A DNA stretch of 64,000 nt from Mucilaginibacter lacusdianchii (lineage in GTDB: Bacteria; Bacteroidota; Bacteroidia; Sphingobacteriales; Sphingobacteriaceae), in contig NZ_WSRW01000003.1 in NCBI RefSeq assembly GCF_009770985.1, positions 1,132,934 through 1,196,933 of the forward strand. The letters run 5' to 3'. Both the position numbers and the translations under genes were made by a program. The notes below the pieces were generated by a model. It did no database searches. It had not been told where the DNA came from and was given only the letters and a program-made list of their open reading frames with translations. The first letter of the stretch is position 1. Every line of letters starts with the position of its first letter. Shown one piece after another: positions 45,859 to 54,246 of the stretch.

Positions 45859-46971
45859 ATGCAAAACAATCAAAGCCGTCCGGTCATGAAATTAAATCAG
45901 CCAGACGACAATTATAAATTTCGACCATTTCCAAAAGCATCTGGCAAATATCCATACAGGCTATCAGTTGAACCGTTTGCACCCGTTGATCAAGATGTTT
46001 TAAATTTTCATATGGTGGGCGATACAGGAAGTGTACGCAATCCAAATTTTCAGCACCAGGTAAGTTCGGCCATGGCTCGGCAATATTCGGAAGAACAGGC
46101 GATTGAAAACAAACCGGCTTTTCTTTACCATCTTGGAGATATTGTTTATAATTTTGGAGAAGCGGCGTCATATCCTACGCAATTTTTCGCCCCATATGAG
46201 CATTATCCCGGCGCTATATTTGCCATTGCGGGCAATCATGATAGCGATATAAATCCGGAAGCGGAAACACCTTATCAAAGCTTGGATGCTTTTAAAGCCG
46301 TTTTTTGTGATTCAGAAAGGCAGTTACTCAATTTTGGCAGCGGTACAAAGCGCCTGAGCATGGTGCAACCAAATATTTTTTGGACTTTGGAAACCAGCTT
46401 AGCCACTTTTATTGGCTTGCACAGTAATGTTCCAAAATACGGTGTAATACCTGATGAGCAACGAAACTGGTTTTTAGAAGAGTTGCGGTATGCAAATTCA
46501 CTTCGGCCAGAAAAGGCAGTAATTGTTTGTATACACCATGCACCTTACTCTGCTGATACTAATCATGGTTCCAGCATCCCGATGATTTCGTTTTTGGAGA
46601 ATGCGTTTGAAGAAACCAACGTCAGGCCTGATACCGTTTTTAGTGGACACGTACACAACTACCAGCGATTCCATAAGACTTATGCCGACGGAAAGGTTGT
46701 ACCGTTTATCGTAGCCGGTGCCGGAGGCTTTGATGAACTGCATTCAATAGCCGAAATTGGCGACGAACGTTATTCAGACAATCACAGTGCGTTTGAAAAT
46801 GTTGAACTTCAAAATTATTGCGATAATAAACATGGTTTTCTGAAAATCAGTTTAAATCGGCAACATCCTGGTGGCATAATTTTACGCGGCGAATATTACA
46901 CTTTATCAAGTAATGAAGTTGGACAGTCGACTACAAGCCTAGCCGACAAATTTGAAATTATGATAAACTGA
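45859..46971 (+). CDS. calcineurin-like metallophosphoesterase
   Basis: This cytoplasmic protein of about 370 residues has the ordered metal-binding motifs of the family: VGDTGS (D-x-[GT]), LGDIVYN (GD), AGNHDSD (GNHD), IHHAP (second-half His) and FSGHVHNYQRF (GHxH). These bind two metals that hydrolyse a phosphoester. No signal peptide is seen. The NYQR ending of the GHxH block and the overall layout resemble purple acid phosphatase-like members, but the substrate is unknown. The frame is open from a TTG at 45838; I use the ATG at 45859 (MQNNQSRPVMK). It stands alone on the plus strand between loci, and no role in glycan use is evident. Confidence 0.88.
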   Translation: MQNNQSRPVMKLNQPDDNYKFRPFPKASGKYPYRLSVEPFAPVDQDVLNFHMVGDTGSVRNPNFQHQVSSAMARQYSEEQAIENKPAFLYHLGDIVYNFGEAASYPTQFFAPYEHYPGAIFAIAGNHDSDINPEAETPYQSLDAFKAVFCDSERQLLNFGSGTKRLSMVQPNIFWTLETSLATFIGLHSNVPKYGVIPDEQRNWFLEELRYANSLRPEKAVIVCIHHAPYSADTNHGSSIPMISFLENAFEETNVRPDTVFSGHVHNYQRFHKTYADGKVVPFIVAGAGGFDELHSIAEIGDERYSDNHSAFENVELQNYCDNKHGFLKISLNRQHPGGIILRGEYYTLSSNEVGQSTTSLADKFEIMIN

Positions 46972-47060
46972 TAGATAGATTTGCAATCGCTTCGTTCTTC
47001 ATCAACTTAGTATATTAACCTTTAGCATTGCATGATATAACAATTTAAAAGCACAAAAAA

Positions 47061-47105
47061 ATATCCTTCAAATACACCTTGTAACAAAGTGTATTTGAAG
47101 GATAT
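47061..47105 (-). terminator. terminator of the locus 3 operon
   Basis: The perfect 17-bp stem ATATCCTTCAAATACAC / GTGTATTTGAAGGATAT has an 11-nt loop, 48 bp after the DUF4965 gene stop. On the minus strand it runs into TTTTTTT. It may also end the converging plus-strand metallophosphoesterase transcript, though no T-tract follows in that direction. Confidence 0.85.
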
Positions 47106-47152
47106 TGATAATAAGTAACGAATTTTGCTTAAGTCTCGCTTATAAGCTTAGA

Positions 47153-49654
47153 TTATTTATTTTGCATTTTATTTCTTAACACTTTCATAAAGTATCCACC
47201 AACTACGCTTCTTGCCTGGAAGCCAATCATTCTTCCATCAACAGTTTCGTGCCAGTCGGTAAGTGGAACGCGCGATGGAGTTTGAGTAGCAAACTGATAA
47301 ACAGGGTTAACCAACGCATTGAAATCATTAGCGTTATCAGTCATGGCAGCCGTCCACAATATCCAATCAGATTTGGTATAGGTTTTACGGCTGTCCAGCG
47401 GCAAGCCAAATTCCTTTTGCTTGGTTAAATAGTATTTAATTTCAGTATCATACACTTTCTGGGGGAATAGATCTAAGTTCAAAACTTTATCCCACACCAT
47501 ATTGTACTTTTGGCTCCAGGTATCATTGCTTTTAAATACCAGTGCGTAATGATCGCCGGCATTGGCAATCTGCTCCCACTTTTGAGCCATGTCAGCAGCC
47601 ATTGCACGGTACTTTTCAGCTGTCTCTTTTTCGCCCATCATGGCAGCCATCTGTGCGTAAGCGCCAATAGCTACAATAGCTTTTACCGATAAATTGGCAT
47701 TATGAGCCAAGTGACCGGCAAAGTCATCAGTACACAACTGATTTTCAGGATCGAAGCCAGCTTGTCCTAAAAAGTTGGTCCATGTAGTTAAGGTTTTCCA
47801 ATGTTTTTTGGCATAGGCAATGTCCTTATCGGCTTTTACAATGGCGGCGGTTAAAATAATCATGTTTCCGCATTCTTCAACCGGCATATCTTCTCCATAG
47901 GTTTGCCCGTTGGCAATTGGATAAGTACCCAAATCGTGCGCTGCAAAAGGTTTGGTCCATTTGCCGCTTTCGCTATAATAAAAGATGCCATTCAGCATGC
48001 CTTTCAAAAGCTCTGGGTTGTACAACAAGTACAACGGCGCCGACGGATATGTTACATCGACGGTATTAATTGAACCATTGCTGAAGTTTTCTTTAGATAA
48101 AAATAGCAGTTCACCGTCCGGGCTTTTCACCAGCTGATGAGCCGCCACACTTTGGCGATAAGCCAATACGCCCAACTGTGCATAGTTTTCGCCACCGGCA
48201 GCTTTAGCATCCTGGTAGATTTTATCATCGGTTGCCTTGCACTGTGCTAATACACTATTGTAATTTTTAACGGCCTGACTTAACAAACCATCCATATTTG
48301 CACCGGCAGAATTGCGCCACCATGGCTTAAGGTTGTTGGTAAAATATTGTACTGAATACAAATCGTCGTATCCAACAGCCACAAACCTGCTGACAGGTGC
48401 CTTACCTACCGTTCCTAATGAAACTACAGTGTTCAACATTAATTGCTTACCGGTTTTGTTTACAGCGGCGTTGGGCTTGTTATTATAAAAAGCCGCTTCG
48501 GCCTCAGAACTGGTTGTAATATATTGTTTAGCACCAGTTGCTGCAACATAAACATAGCCCCAGTCAATTCGCAAATTATCACCTTTCTTTTGTAACACTG
48601 GTTGCTCTGTAGTACCAGCTTTCAATATACTTAAGCCGTTTTTGTTATACTTATCAGCTTGCACTTCCTGATATGGCCGATTAACAGCCACATTGGTTGA
48701 TACGCCCTGATAAACATTCACCGTATGTGGCTTACCATCGTTAGCGGTAGCCTGATAAGTAATGTATGAAACTGGCGTAGTTAAGGTAGCCAGATTATTT
48801 AAAATAAGCGGGGATGTAAACGTTACTTTTAAGTTTACAGTGCCACACTTAAAGTTGTAAGTGGTTTGTGTAGCAGATATGTTTACGTTGGTTTGCTCCG
48901 CCAATTTGATATCAATGTCAGATTTATTTGTAACTTGATACTCCAAACCGGCATCCAGCCAACTGCCGCCGCCTGTATTTTTACAATGTACGGCCAACAC
49001 GTTTTCACCAGTTGTTAAATAAGATTTAGCTTGCTCTGTTAGCTGGAACGGTTCGTAATCACCATTTGCGCCTTGTATGGTAGAAACCAAATGTCCATTC
49101 AAATAAACTTCAGCACCATCGTCATGAAAAACCCTTAGCATTAAATGGCCTTCGGGTATTTTACTTAGCGTAAATTTACGACGTGTGTAAAGGTCTTTGC
49201 CGATCCATTGCGTTCCTGCCTTAAAACGCTCGTCGCCAAAAGGCGCCGCGCCGGTTTTCCAGTTCGCATCATTAAAAGCAGTGTTTTGCCAGCCTTCCGC
49301 AGGTTGCTCATCCGCTAAATATTTACAGCTATAAGCTTGTTCTTCACTAATAGGTAATATGGCTTTATATTGTATCTCGGCCTGCCCCATAAAGCGATAA
49401 AACTGGTTATCTACTTTTACTACGCCCAACAGGGATTGCTCCTGCCCGGTCCAATGGTGGGTAACCGATTTATTAAGTGTATCGGTATTAGACCATATAC
49501 TGAAGTAAGGATTGTGCGTAATTAGCGGATATGCCGGTGCTTTGCTTACCTGCGCTTGTGCGGAGGTAGCAACTGCCATCAATAATATTAGTGATCGAAT
49601 AAATCTGTTTTGAACAGCGAAATAGACTCGGTAATTTCTGAGTACTTTCATCAT
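47153..49654 (-). CDS. DUF4964/DUF5127/DUF4965/DUF1793 (glutaminase A-like) exported protein with inserted lectin-like domain
   Basis: This 833-residue protein has a signal peptide ending SAQAQ. Its ends match the four-part family annotated as glutaminase-like: DUF4964 at the start (PAYPLITHNPYFSIWSNTD), DUF5127/DUF4965 in the middle (RFVAVGYDDLYSVQYF, AYRQSVAAHQLVK) and the (alpha/alpha) barrel DUF1793 at the end (DMPVEECGNMIILTAAIVKA, TDDFAGHLAHNANLSVKAI). Between residues about 110 and 240 a beta-sandwich is inserted (NDANWKTGAAPFGDE, HDDGAEVYLNGHLV, AGLEYQV). This resembles the sugar-binding domain of GH2/GH78 enzymes. The fold and context suggest a glycosidase rather than a glutaminase, but activity is not established. 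It is last in locus 3, 31 bp after GH2. Confidence 0.75.
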   Translation of the reverse strand: MMKVLRNYRVYFAVQNRFIRSLILLMAVATSAQAQVSKAPAYPLITHNPYFSIWSNTDTLNKSVTHHWTGQEQSLLGVVKVDNQFYRFMGQAEIQYKAILPISEEQAYSCKYLADEQPAEGWQNTAFNDANWKTGAAPFGDERFKAGTQWIGKDLYTRRKFTLSKIPEGHLMLRVFHDDGAEVYLNGHLVSTIQGANGDYEPFQLTEQAKSYLTTGENVLAVHCKNTGGGSWLDAGLEYQVTNKSDIDIKLAEQTNVNISATQTTYNFKCGTVNLKVTFTSPLILNNLATLTTPVSYITYQATANDGKPHTVNVYQGVSTNVAVNRPYQEVQADKYNKNGLSILKAGTTEQPVLQKKGDNLRIDWGYVYVAATGAKQYITTSSEAEAAFYNNKPNAAVNKTGKQLMLNTVVSLGTVGKAPVSRFVAVGYDDLYSVQYFTNNLKPWWRNSAGANMDGLLSQAVKNYNSVLAQCKATDDKIYQDAKAAGGENYAQLGVLAYRQSVAAHQLVKSPDGELLFLSKENFSNGSINTVDVTYPSAPLYLLYNPELLKGMLNGIFYYSESGKWTKPFAAHDLGTYPIANGQTYGEDMPVEECGNMIILTAAIVKADKDIAYAKKHWKTLTTWTNFLGQAGFDPENQLCTDDFAGHLAHNANLSVKAIVAIGAYAQMAAMMGEKETAEKYRAMAADMAQKWEQIANAGDHYALVFKSNDTWSQKYNMVWDKVLNLDLFPQKVYDTEIKYYLTKQKEFGLPLDSRKTYTKSDWILWTAAMTDNANDFNALVNPVYQFATQTPSRVPLTDWHETVDGRMIGFQARSVVGGYFMKVLRNKMQNK

Positions 49655-49685
49655 TTAAGAGTAGGTATGTTATTTTATTGAATAG

Positions 49686-51542
49686 TTATTTCGAAGCCGA
49701 TTTTGTTAATGCGGTTTCGTAGAGTTTGATGTTTTCTTTTCTTAATAGGTCTACCGGCATTTTAATTACCTTACGGTCATAGGTCATAAACCCGTTTACC
49801 TCTCCTTCCACATCAGTGGTTTGGGTATATACAGCAGCTGATAAACCACGTTTAATAAGCTCTTGCAATCTGTCGGTAAATGTGGTGTACCGTTTTAAGA
49901 GTGCGTTCTGATCTTTGAAATTTTGATAGCCCCAGTTGCGGTTGCTTTGCCAGATGTGACCTTCAACCGGCCAGCCTAAGCCACCAAATTCACCTAAAAC
50001 TAATGCTACTGTTTTACCAAACAATTCAGGTCTTGGCATAGCAGGATGCGGGTAGTTATGCAGATCTACCATATGGCCAACCATAAAATAGTTACCGCCG
50101 CTGGCGCTGTTCACTAAGCGAGATGGGTCCTTTTTCATCGTCCATTCGGTAATCTCTTCGGTTTTGAATTGCCCCCAAGCTTCATTAAAAGGTGTCCAAA
50201 CGACAATGCACGGGTAGTTGTACAGCGTGTTAATAATAGCGTTCCACTCTTTACGATAATAACCCTCTGACTCGGGTGTACGTTCTTTATCCGTCGCCGA
50301 ATCGTAAACGCCAGGGTTGTTACCCCAACCGTTGCCTAAATCGCCACTTGGCATATCCTGCCATAGCAGCATGCCTACCTTATCGCAATGGGTATAGTAA
50401 CGAGCCGGCTCTACCTTAATGTGCTTCCTAATCATATTAAAGCCCATCTTTTTCAGCTCGTCAATGTCAAAATTCATGGCTTCTTCTGTAGGCGGAGTGT
50501 ACAGGCCATCAGGCCACCATCCTTGGTCAAGCGGGCCATACTGAAACAAAAACTCGTTATTAAGCATTAATTTTTGAATGCCTTTAGCATCAGGTGCAAT
50601 TGAAATTTTGCGCATGGCAAAATAGCTTTCAATATTATCCACCGGTTTATTGTTGCGTACTAAAGTGATATGTAAGCCATATAGAAACGGATTAGACGGC
50701 GACCACAATTTTTGGCCAGGCAGTTTAATAACGGCCGAATCGCTAGCGTTGACTTGTGTCTGCGCAATACGAGTCTGCCCATCCATCACCTCAATGGTTA
50801 TTTTATCGCCCGGACGGGTATTTTTTACGTCAGCAGCAATTTTAATAGTCTCACGATCGATGTCGGGGGTGTGCTTTGTAGATACTATATAAGTTTTAGG
50901 AACCGCTTCCAGCCAAACTGTTTGCCAAATGCCGGTTACTGGTGTATACCAGATACCTTCAGGTTTTTTCACTTGCTTGCCACGTGGTTGCGGGCCGTCA
51001 TCTGTCGGATCCCACACCCTAACCTTAATTTCTTGTTTAGCTCCTTTAGCCAAATATGGGGTAATATCTAAAGTAAATGGATCAAAACCGCCTTCGTGCT
51101 TTCCGGCACTTTTACCATTTACAAAAATTTCAGATTGCCAATCCACAGCGCCAAAGTGCAACAATACGGTTTTAGATTTCATTGACGAAGGCAGCGTGAT
51201 CGTATTTTTATACCACAGCAAACTATCCTTTCCAACCGGTCTGCCTACACCCGACAAAGCTGACTCTACAGCGTATGGAACCAATATTTTGCCGTCATAT
51301 TTAGTCGGCTCGTTTTGCGCCTTTGGTATAATTGCGTATTGCCATAAGCCGTTTAAACTTTTCCAGTTATTGTTTCTGACCAATATGGGACGTGGGTATT
51401 CGGGCAGTGGTGATTGAGGATTAACCTTTTCGGCCCAAGGCGTGAGTATACGTTCACGAACAGGTTTCCACTGATTTTGTTGAGCGTGCAACTGCCCGCC
51501 ACCTAACAGTAGCGTTAAATAAATAAGTAGCTTTTTTTGCAT
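49686..51542 (-). CDS. GH2 family beta-glycosidase (locus 3)
   Basis: This exported enzyme of about 618 residues (signal ends near LHAQ) has three of the standard GH2 domains: sugar-binding jelly roll (about 50-210, with HFGAVDWQSEIFVNGKSAG), Ig-like (about 215-310) and a TIM barrel (about 320-600). The acid/base Glu is in VVWTPFNEAWGQF and the nucleophile Glu in LVLGEFGGLG. The barrel is followed by no extra C-terminal domain, so the protein is short for beta-galactosidase and closer to the beta-glucuronidase/galactosidase-like group. Specificity is unresolved. The frame is open to 51551; MQKKLLIYL at 51542 is chosen. It is the first enzyme gene after the hairpin of locus 3. Confidence 0.88.
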   Translation of the reverse strand: MQKKLLIYLTLLLGGGQLHAQQNQWKPVRERILTPWAEKVNPQSPLPEYPRPILVRNNNWKSLNGLWQYAIIPKAQNEPTKYDGKILVPYAVESALSGVGRPVGKDSLLWYKNTITLPSSMKSKTVLLHFGAVDWQSEIFVNGKSAGKHEGGFDPFTLDITPYLAKGAKQEIKVRVWDPTDDGPQPRGKQVKKPEGIWYTPVTGIWQTVWLEAVPKTYIVSTKHTPDIDRETIKIAADVKNTRPGDKITIEVMDGQTRIAQTQVNASDSAVIKLPGQKLWSPSNPFLYGLHITLVRNNKPVDNIESYFAMRKISIAPDAKGIQKLMLNNEFLFQYGPLDQGWWPDGLYTPPTEEAMNFDIDELKKMGFNMIRKHIKVEPARYYTHCDKVGMLLWQDMPSGDLGNGWGNNPGVYDSATDKERTPESEGYYRKEWNAIINTLYNYPCIVVWTPFNEAWGQFKTEEITEWTMKKDPSRLVNSASGGNYFMVGHMVDLHNYPHPAMPRPELFGKTVALVLGEFGGLGWPVEGHIWQSNRNWGYQNFKDQNALLKRYTTFTDRLQELIKRGLSAAVYTQTTDVEGEVNGFMTYDRKVIKMPVDLLRKENIKLYETALTKSASK

Positions 51543-51579
51543 TATAATCAATATGGGTAAGTAGATAAAGCGATTTAAG

Positions 51580-51606
51580 TAAGGCCACCTTTTTGGGGTG
51601 GCCTTA
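51580..51606 (-). other. intercistronic hairpin between DUF3823 and GH2 (locus 3)
   Basis: The perfect 10-bp GC-rich stem TAAGGCCACC / GGTGGCCTTA has a 7-nt loop, 5 bp after the DUF3823 stop and about 40 bp before GH2. It is followed by ACTTAAATCGC on the minus strand, so there is no U-tract. It is the third hairpin at this position in the three loci. Confidence 0.7.
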
Positions 51607-51611
51607 TGATT

Positions 51612-52322
51612 TTACAGTTGTAATTTTTGTACGGAGCTGAAAATCATGTCTTCAATACCTTCAATTTTTAAACCAATACGTGCAAATACGTAATTTTGCG
51701 TAGGCGTAATTGTTGGTACCGTTGTGGTCAAGGTTATGCTGTTTAAATCTGTGATAGCGCTTCCTGCCAAATCAGTAGTTGCAATGTTGTAATTTGGCCC
51801 TCCGGATACAAATTGCGTTTTGTTAACATATAAGGTTACACGCTCAATGTTGCGGGCATTAGCATCAGTAATAATTTTATTTATACCAAATGCAGCAGTT
51901 ACAGCTTTGTTATTTACAGTCAGTTGAGGGTTTTTAATTAAATAATAAGGCGTTACAGTTAAATCTAGCGTCTGGTCGCCGGTAACGTTTACGTTTAAAG
52001 TATCCCTTCTGTTTGTGGATGTACTTTCGTTCCACCGGAATGGACCCTGACCGTTAGGTATGATAAGCTTATAATTACCACTAAACAACAGCATTGAGTA
52101 AGAGCCATCTTGGGCAAACGTACCTGTGATAGCGCCTGTTTTTCCAAAGCCGGGCTGATAGAGCTCTAGCGGGACCCGATCATACTCCACATTAACAGAT
52201 TCGCCGTTATACACTAAACGACCTTTCAGCGTTATCTTCGGCGCATCGTAGGTGTCTTTTTTACAGGATGTGGCTACCCACATTAAGGCCATCAGAATTA
52301 TATAAGGATATTTGAGTTTCAT
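51612..52322 (-). CDS. DUF3823 surface lipoprotein (SusE-position)
   Basis: This 236-residue lipoprotein (lipobox ATSC, Cys20) has two predicted beta-sandwich parts: an N-terminal DUF3823 domain of carboxypeptidase-like type (LKGRLVYNGESVNVEYDRVPLEL is its first half; TFAQDGSYSMLLFSGNYKL) and a C-terminal Ig-like domain (VTLYVNKTQFV onwards). DUF3823 proteins often occupy the place after susD and are taken to be accessory surface glycan-binding proteins. The gene starts 11 bp after the susD stop. The ligand cannot be read from the sequence. Confidence 0.8.
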   Translation of the reverse strand: MKLKYPYIILMALMWVATSCKKDTYDAPKITLKGRLVYNGESVNVEYDRVPLELYQPGFGKTGAITGTFAQDGSYSMLLFSGNYKLIIPNGQGPFRWNESTSTNRRDTLNVNVTGDQTLDLTVTPYYLIKNPQLTVNNKAVTAAFGINKIITDANARNIERVTLYVNKTQFVSGGPNYNIATTDLAGSAITDLNSITLTTTVPTITPTQNYVFARIGLKIEGIEDMIFSSVQKLQL

Positions 52323-52333
52323 AATTTCGATTT

Positions 52334-54223
52334 TTATTGATTGGGTTGCTTAACAATTTTCGGATTGTTTGATAAAATGTCGTTATTAATCTGCGAATAA
52401 TAATTACCAAACTGGAATCGGTTTGCTCCAGTTACTAAATTGGGTTTTACCTCCTTAAACAGCCATTTGCCGTTGTTAGGATTACCTGGATTGTAGTATT
52501 TATAAGGCCATAAACCCCAGGGCTGTGTATTTCTTTTAGTTGCAGATCCAATATTAGTCTTCAAATCAGCTAACGTCATTTGGTTGCCATCCCAAACTAC
52601 GTGAGCAAGGCGCCATCTTTTCATATCAAACAAGGTATGCCCCTCAAACACAAGCTCCACCCGTCTTTCATGTACAATACGGTCAAAATTGATGTCCGTT
52701 AATGGATTAGTTAAACCGGCGCGAGATCTAACTTGATTGATATAACCAAGCGCTACTCCTGGCTGATTCAATTCAAATGCAGCTTCAGCAGCGTTAAGCA
52801 ATACTTCGGCATAGCGGTAACGGATGAACGCTACATCGCTACGTCGGCCACGTCGGCCTGAACCTGTTGCCGGGTCTAAGTATTTGCGAATATAAAAGCC
52901 GCTTTGTGTTCTGAATTCTTTGCCATTGGCTGGGCCATCCCGACCTAAAACCTGCACACTTTGGTTTGTACCTGGAAGGGCCCTTAAGTCTGCCGCATCT
53001 GAACTGCTAAAGATACTGCCATCGGCCAACTGGTAACCAGCCCAAATATCCACAGGCTGACTTTTGAACAATCCGCCCGGTATTATTACGGTACCTTCTA
53101 AACGGGCATCTCTGCCTGCGAAAATATCCTGCTGGTTAGTATAAAAAATAGGGTTGCCGCTAGCGTCTGTGGTAGCAAGCGGAGCATAGGTATTATCCAG
53201 CTTTTCAAACGCTTCAACGATATTTAATGACGGGTTTAACCTGCCGGCATCACCGCCTTCTTCAGATTGAGAATAGGGCTGGTCATTTACTGTAAAAGAA
53301 TGTGTTTTGGTAGTACCTGCTTTGAAATCCTCAACCCAGATGGATTCTTTATTTTTGCCACTTTTGTCGTAAAAAATTGATGCAAAGTTTTCGGATAAAT
53401 TAGGTATTTCTTTATAAAGTTGATACCCACCAGCGCTGCCATTAATAATTTGTTGCGCAGCTGCAAGTGCTTTGGTATAATAGCCGTTTGCCATACTGGC
53501 AGGTATACCCACTTCATTGCCAGGAAGTGAAACCTGCGGCGTGTTAGTTCCATATTTAGCTATTGAGCCAGCGTATAAAGCCGCTCTTGCTTCCATAGCC
53601 AACGCAGCGCCTTTGGTTACCCTTGCCTTTTCGTCTGGGTTAGACGGTAAAAGATCTTTTATTGCTTCGGCTTCGCTAATTATGAAATCATAAACCTCAG
53701 ACTCTTTTGCTCTTGGGTATTGCAAGCTAACCACATCTCCGGTAAATTCAAGGGGGGCGGTAATAAGCGGCACACCTCCCATTCTTTTCACCATTTCAAA
53801 ATAATAGTTAGCGCGTAAAAAGCGGGCTTCTGCAATAAATCTTTTTTTATCATCTTCACTCAATTTGGTTGCTGCGGTAGCCCGTTGAATGAAAAGATTT
53901 AACTCGCGTATGTAAGCATAATCCCAGGTACCCCATTCGCCGAAACCCCATCCATTTCTCTGAACAAGGTATGCACTACCATTTTCCGATGGGAAAGCCT
54001 CACTAAAATCGGCAAAAGAAGCCCATCCATTATCCAGCCCCGAAAAATCGAGTTGACGATCATATAAGTTAGCTAAGGCCGATAAAACGAGAGTAGGGTC
54101 AGAAAACAAAGTTTCTGTAGGTATTATATTCTTTGGTTGCACATCTAGATAATCACTGTCCTTATTACAGGCGCCTGTGCCAAGCATTGCTGCAAGAATA
54201 AATGCTTTATATGTTTTTTTCAT
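52334..54223 (-). CDS. SusD-like glycan-binding lipoprotein (locus 3)
   Basis: This 629-residue lipoprotein (lipobox GTGAC, Cys19) has the SusD block FIAEARFLRANYYFEMVKRM and the C-terminal signature HERRVELVFEGHTLFDMKRW. A basic stretch GSGRRGRRSDVAFIRYRYAE precedes the conserved helix near the SusC contact. It forms the lid of the transporter encoded 23 bp upstream. It is clearly different in sequence from the SusD proteins of loci 1 and 2, which fits a different glycan target. Confidence 0.95.
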   Translation of the reverse strand: MKKTYKAFILAAMLGTGACNKDSDYLDVQPKNIIPTETLFSDPTLVLSALANLYDRQLDFSGLDNGWASFADFSEAFPSENGSAYLVQRNGWGFGEWGTWDYAYIRELNLFIQRATAATKLSEDDKKRFIAEARFLRANYYFEMVKRMGGVPLITAPLEFTGDVVSLQYPRAKESEVYDFIISEAEAIKDLLPSNPDEKARVTKGAALAMEARAALYAGSIAKYGTNTPQVSLPGNEVGIPASMANGYYTKALAAAQQIINGSAGGYQLYKEIPNLSENFASIFYDKSGKNKESIWVEDFKAGTTKTHSFTVNDQPYSQSEEGGDAGRLNPSLNIVEAFEKLDNTYAPLATTDASGNPIFYTNQQDIFAGRDARLEGTVIIPGGLFKSQPVDIWAGYQLADGSIFSSSDAADLRALPGTNQSVQVLGRDGPANGKEFRTQSGFYIRKYLDPATGSGRRGRRSDVAFIRYRYAEVLLNAAEAAFELNQPGVALGYINQVRSRAGLTNPLTDINFDRIVHERRVELVFEGHTLFDMKRWRLAHVVWDGNQMTLADLKTNIGSATKRNTQPWGLWPYKYYNPGNPNNGKWLFKEVKPNLVTGANRFQFGNYYSQINNDILSNNPKIVKQPNQ

Positions 54224-54246
54224 GAAAATTTGCTTTAATATATTTA

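Noticed and set aside
50929..51417. 162-codon frame antisense to GH2
   Set aside because: No start context or family features; entirely within a well supported GH2 gene.
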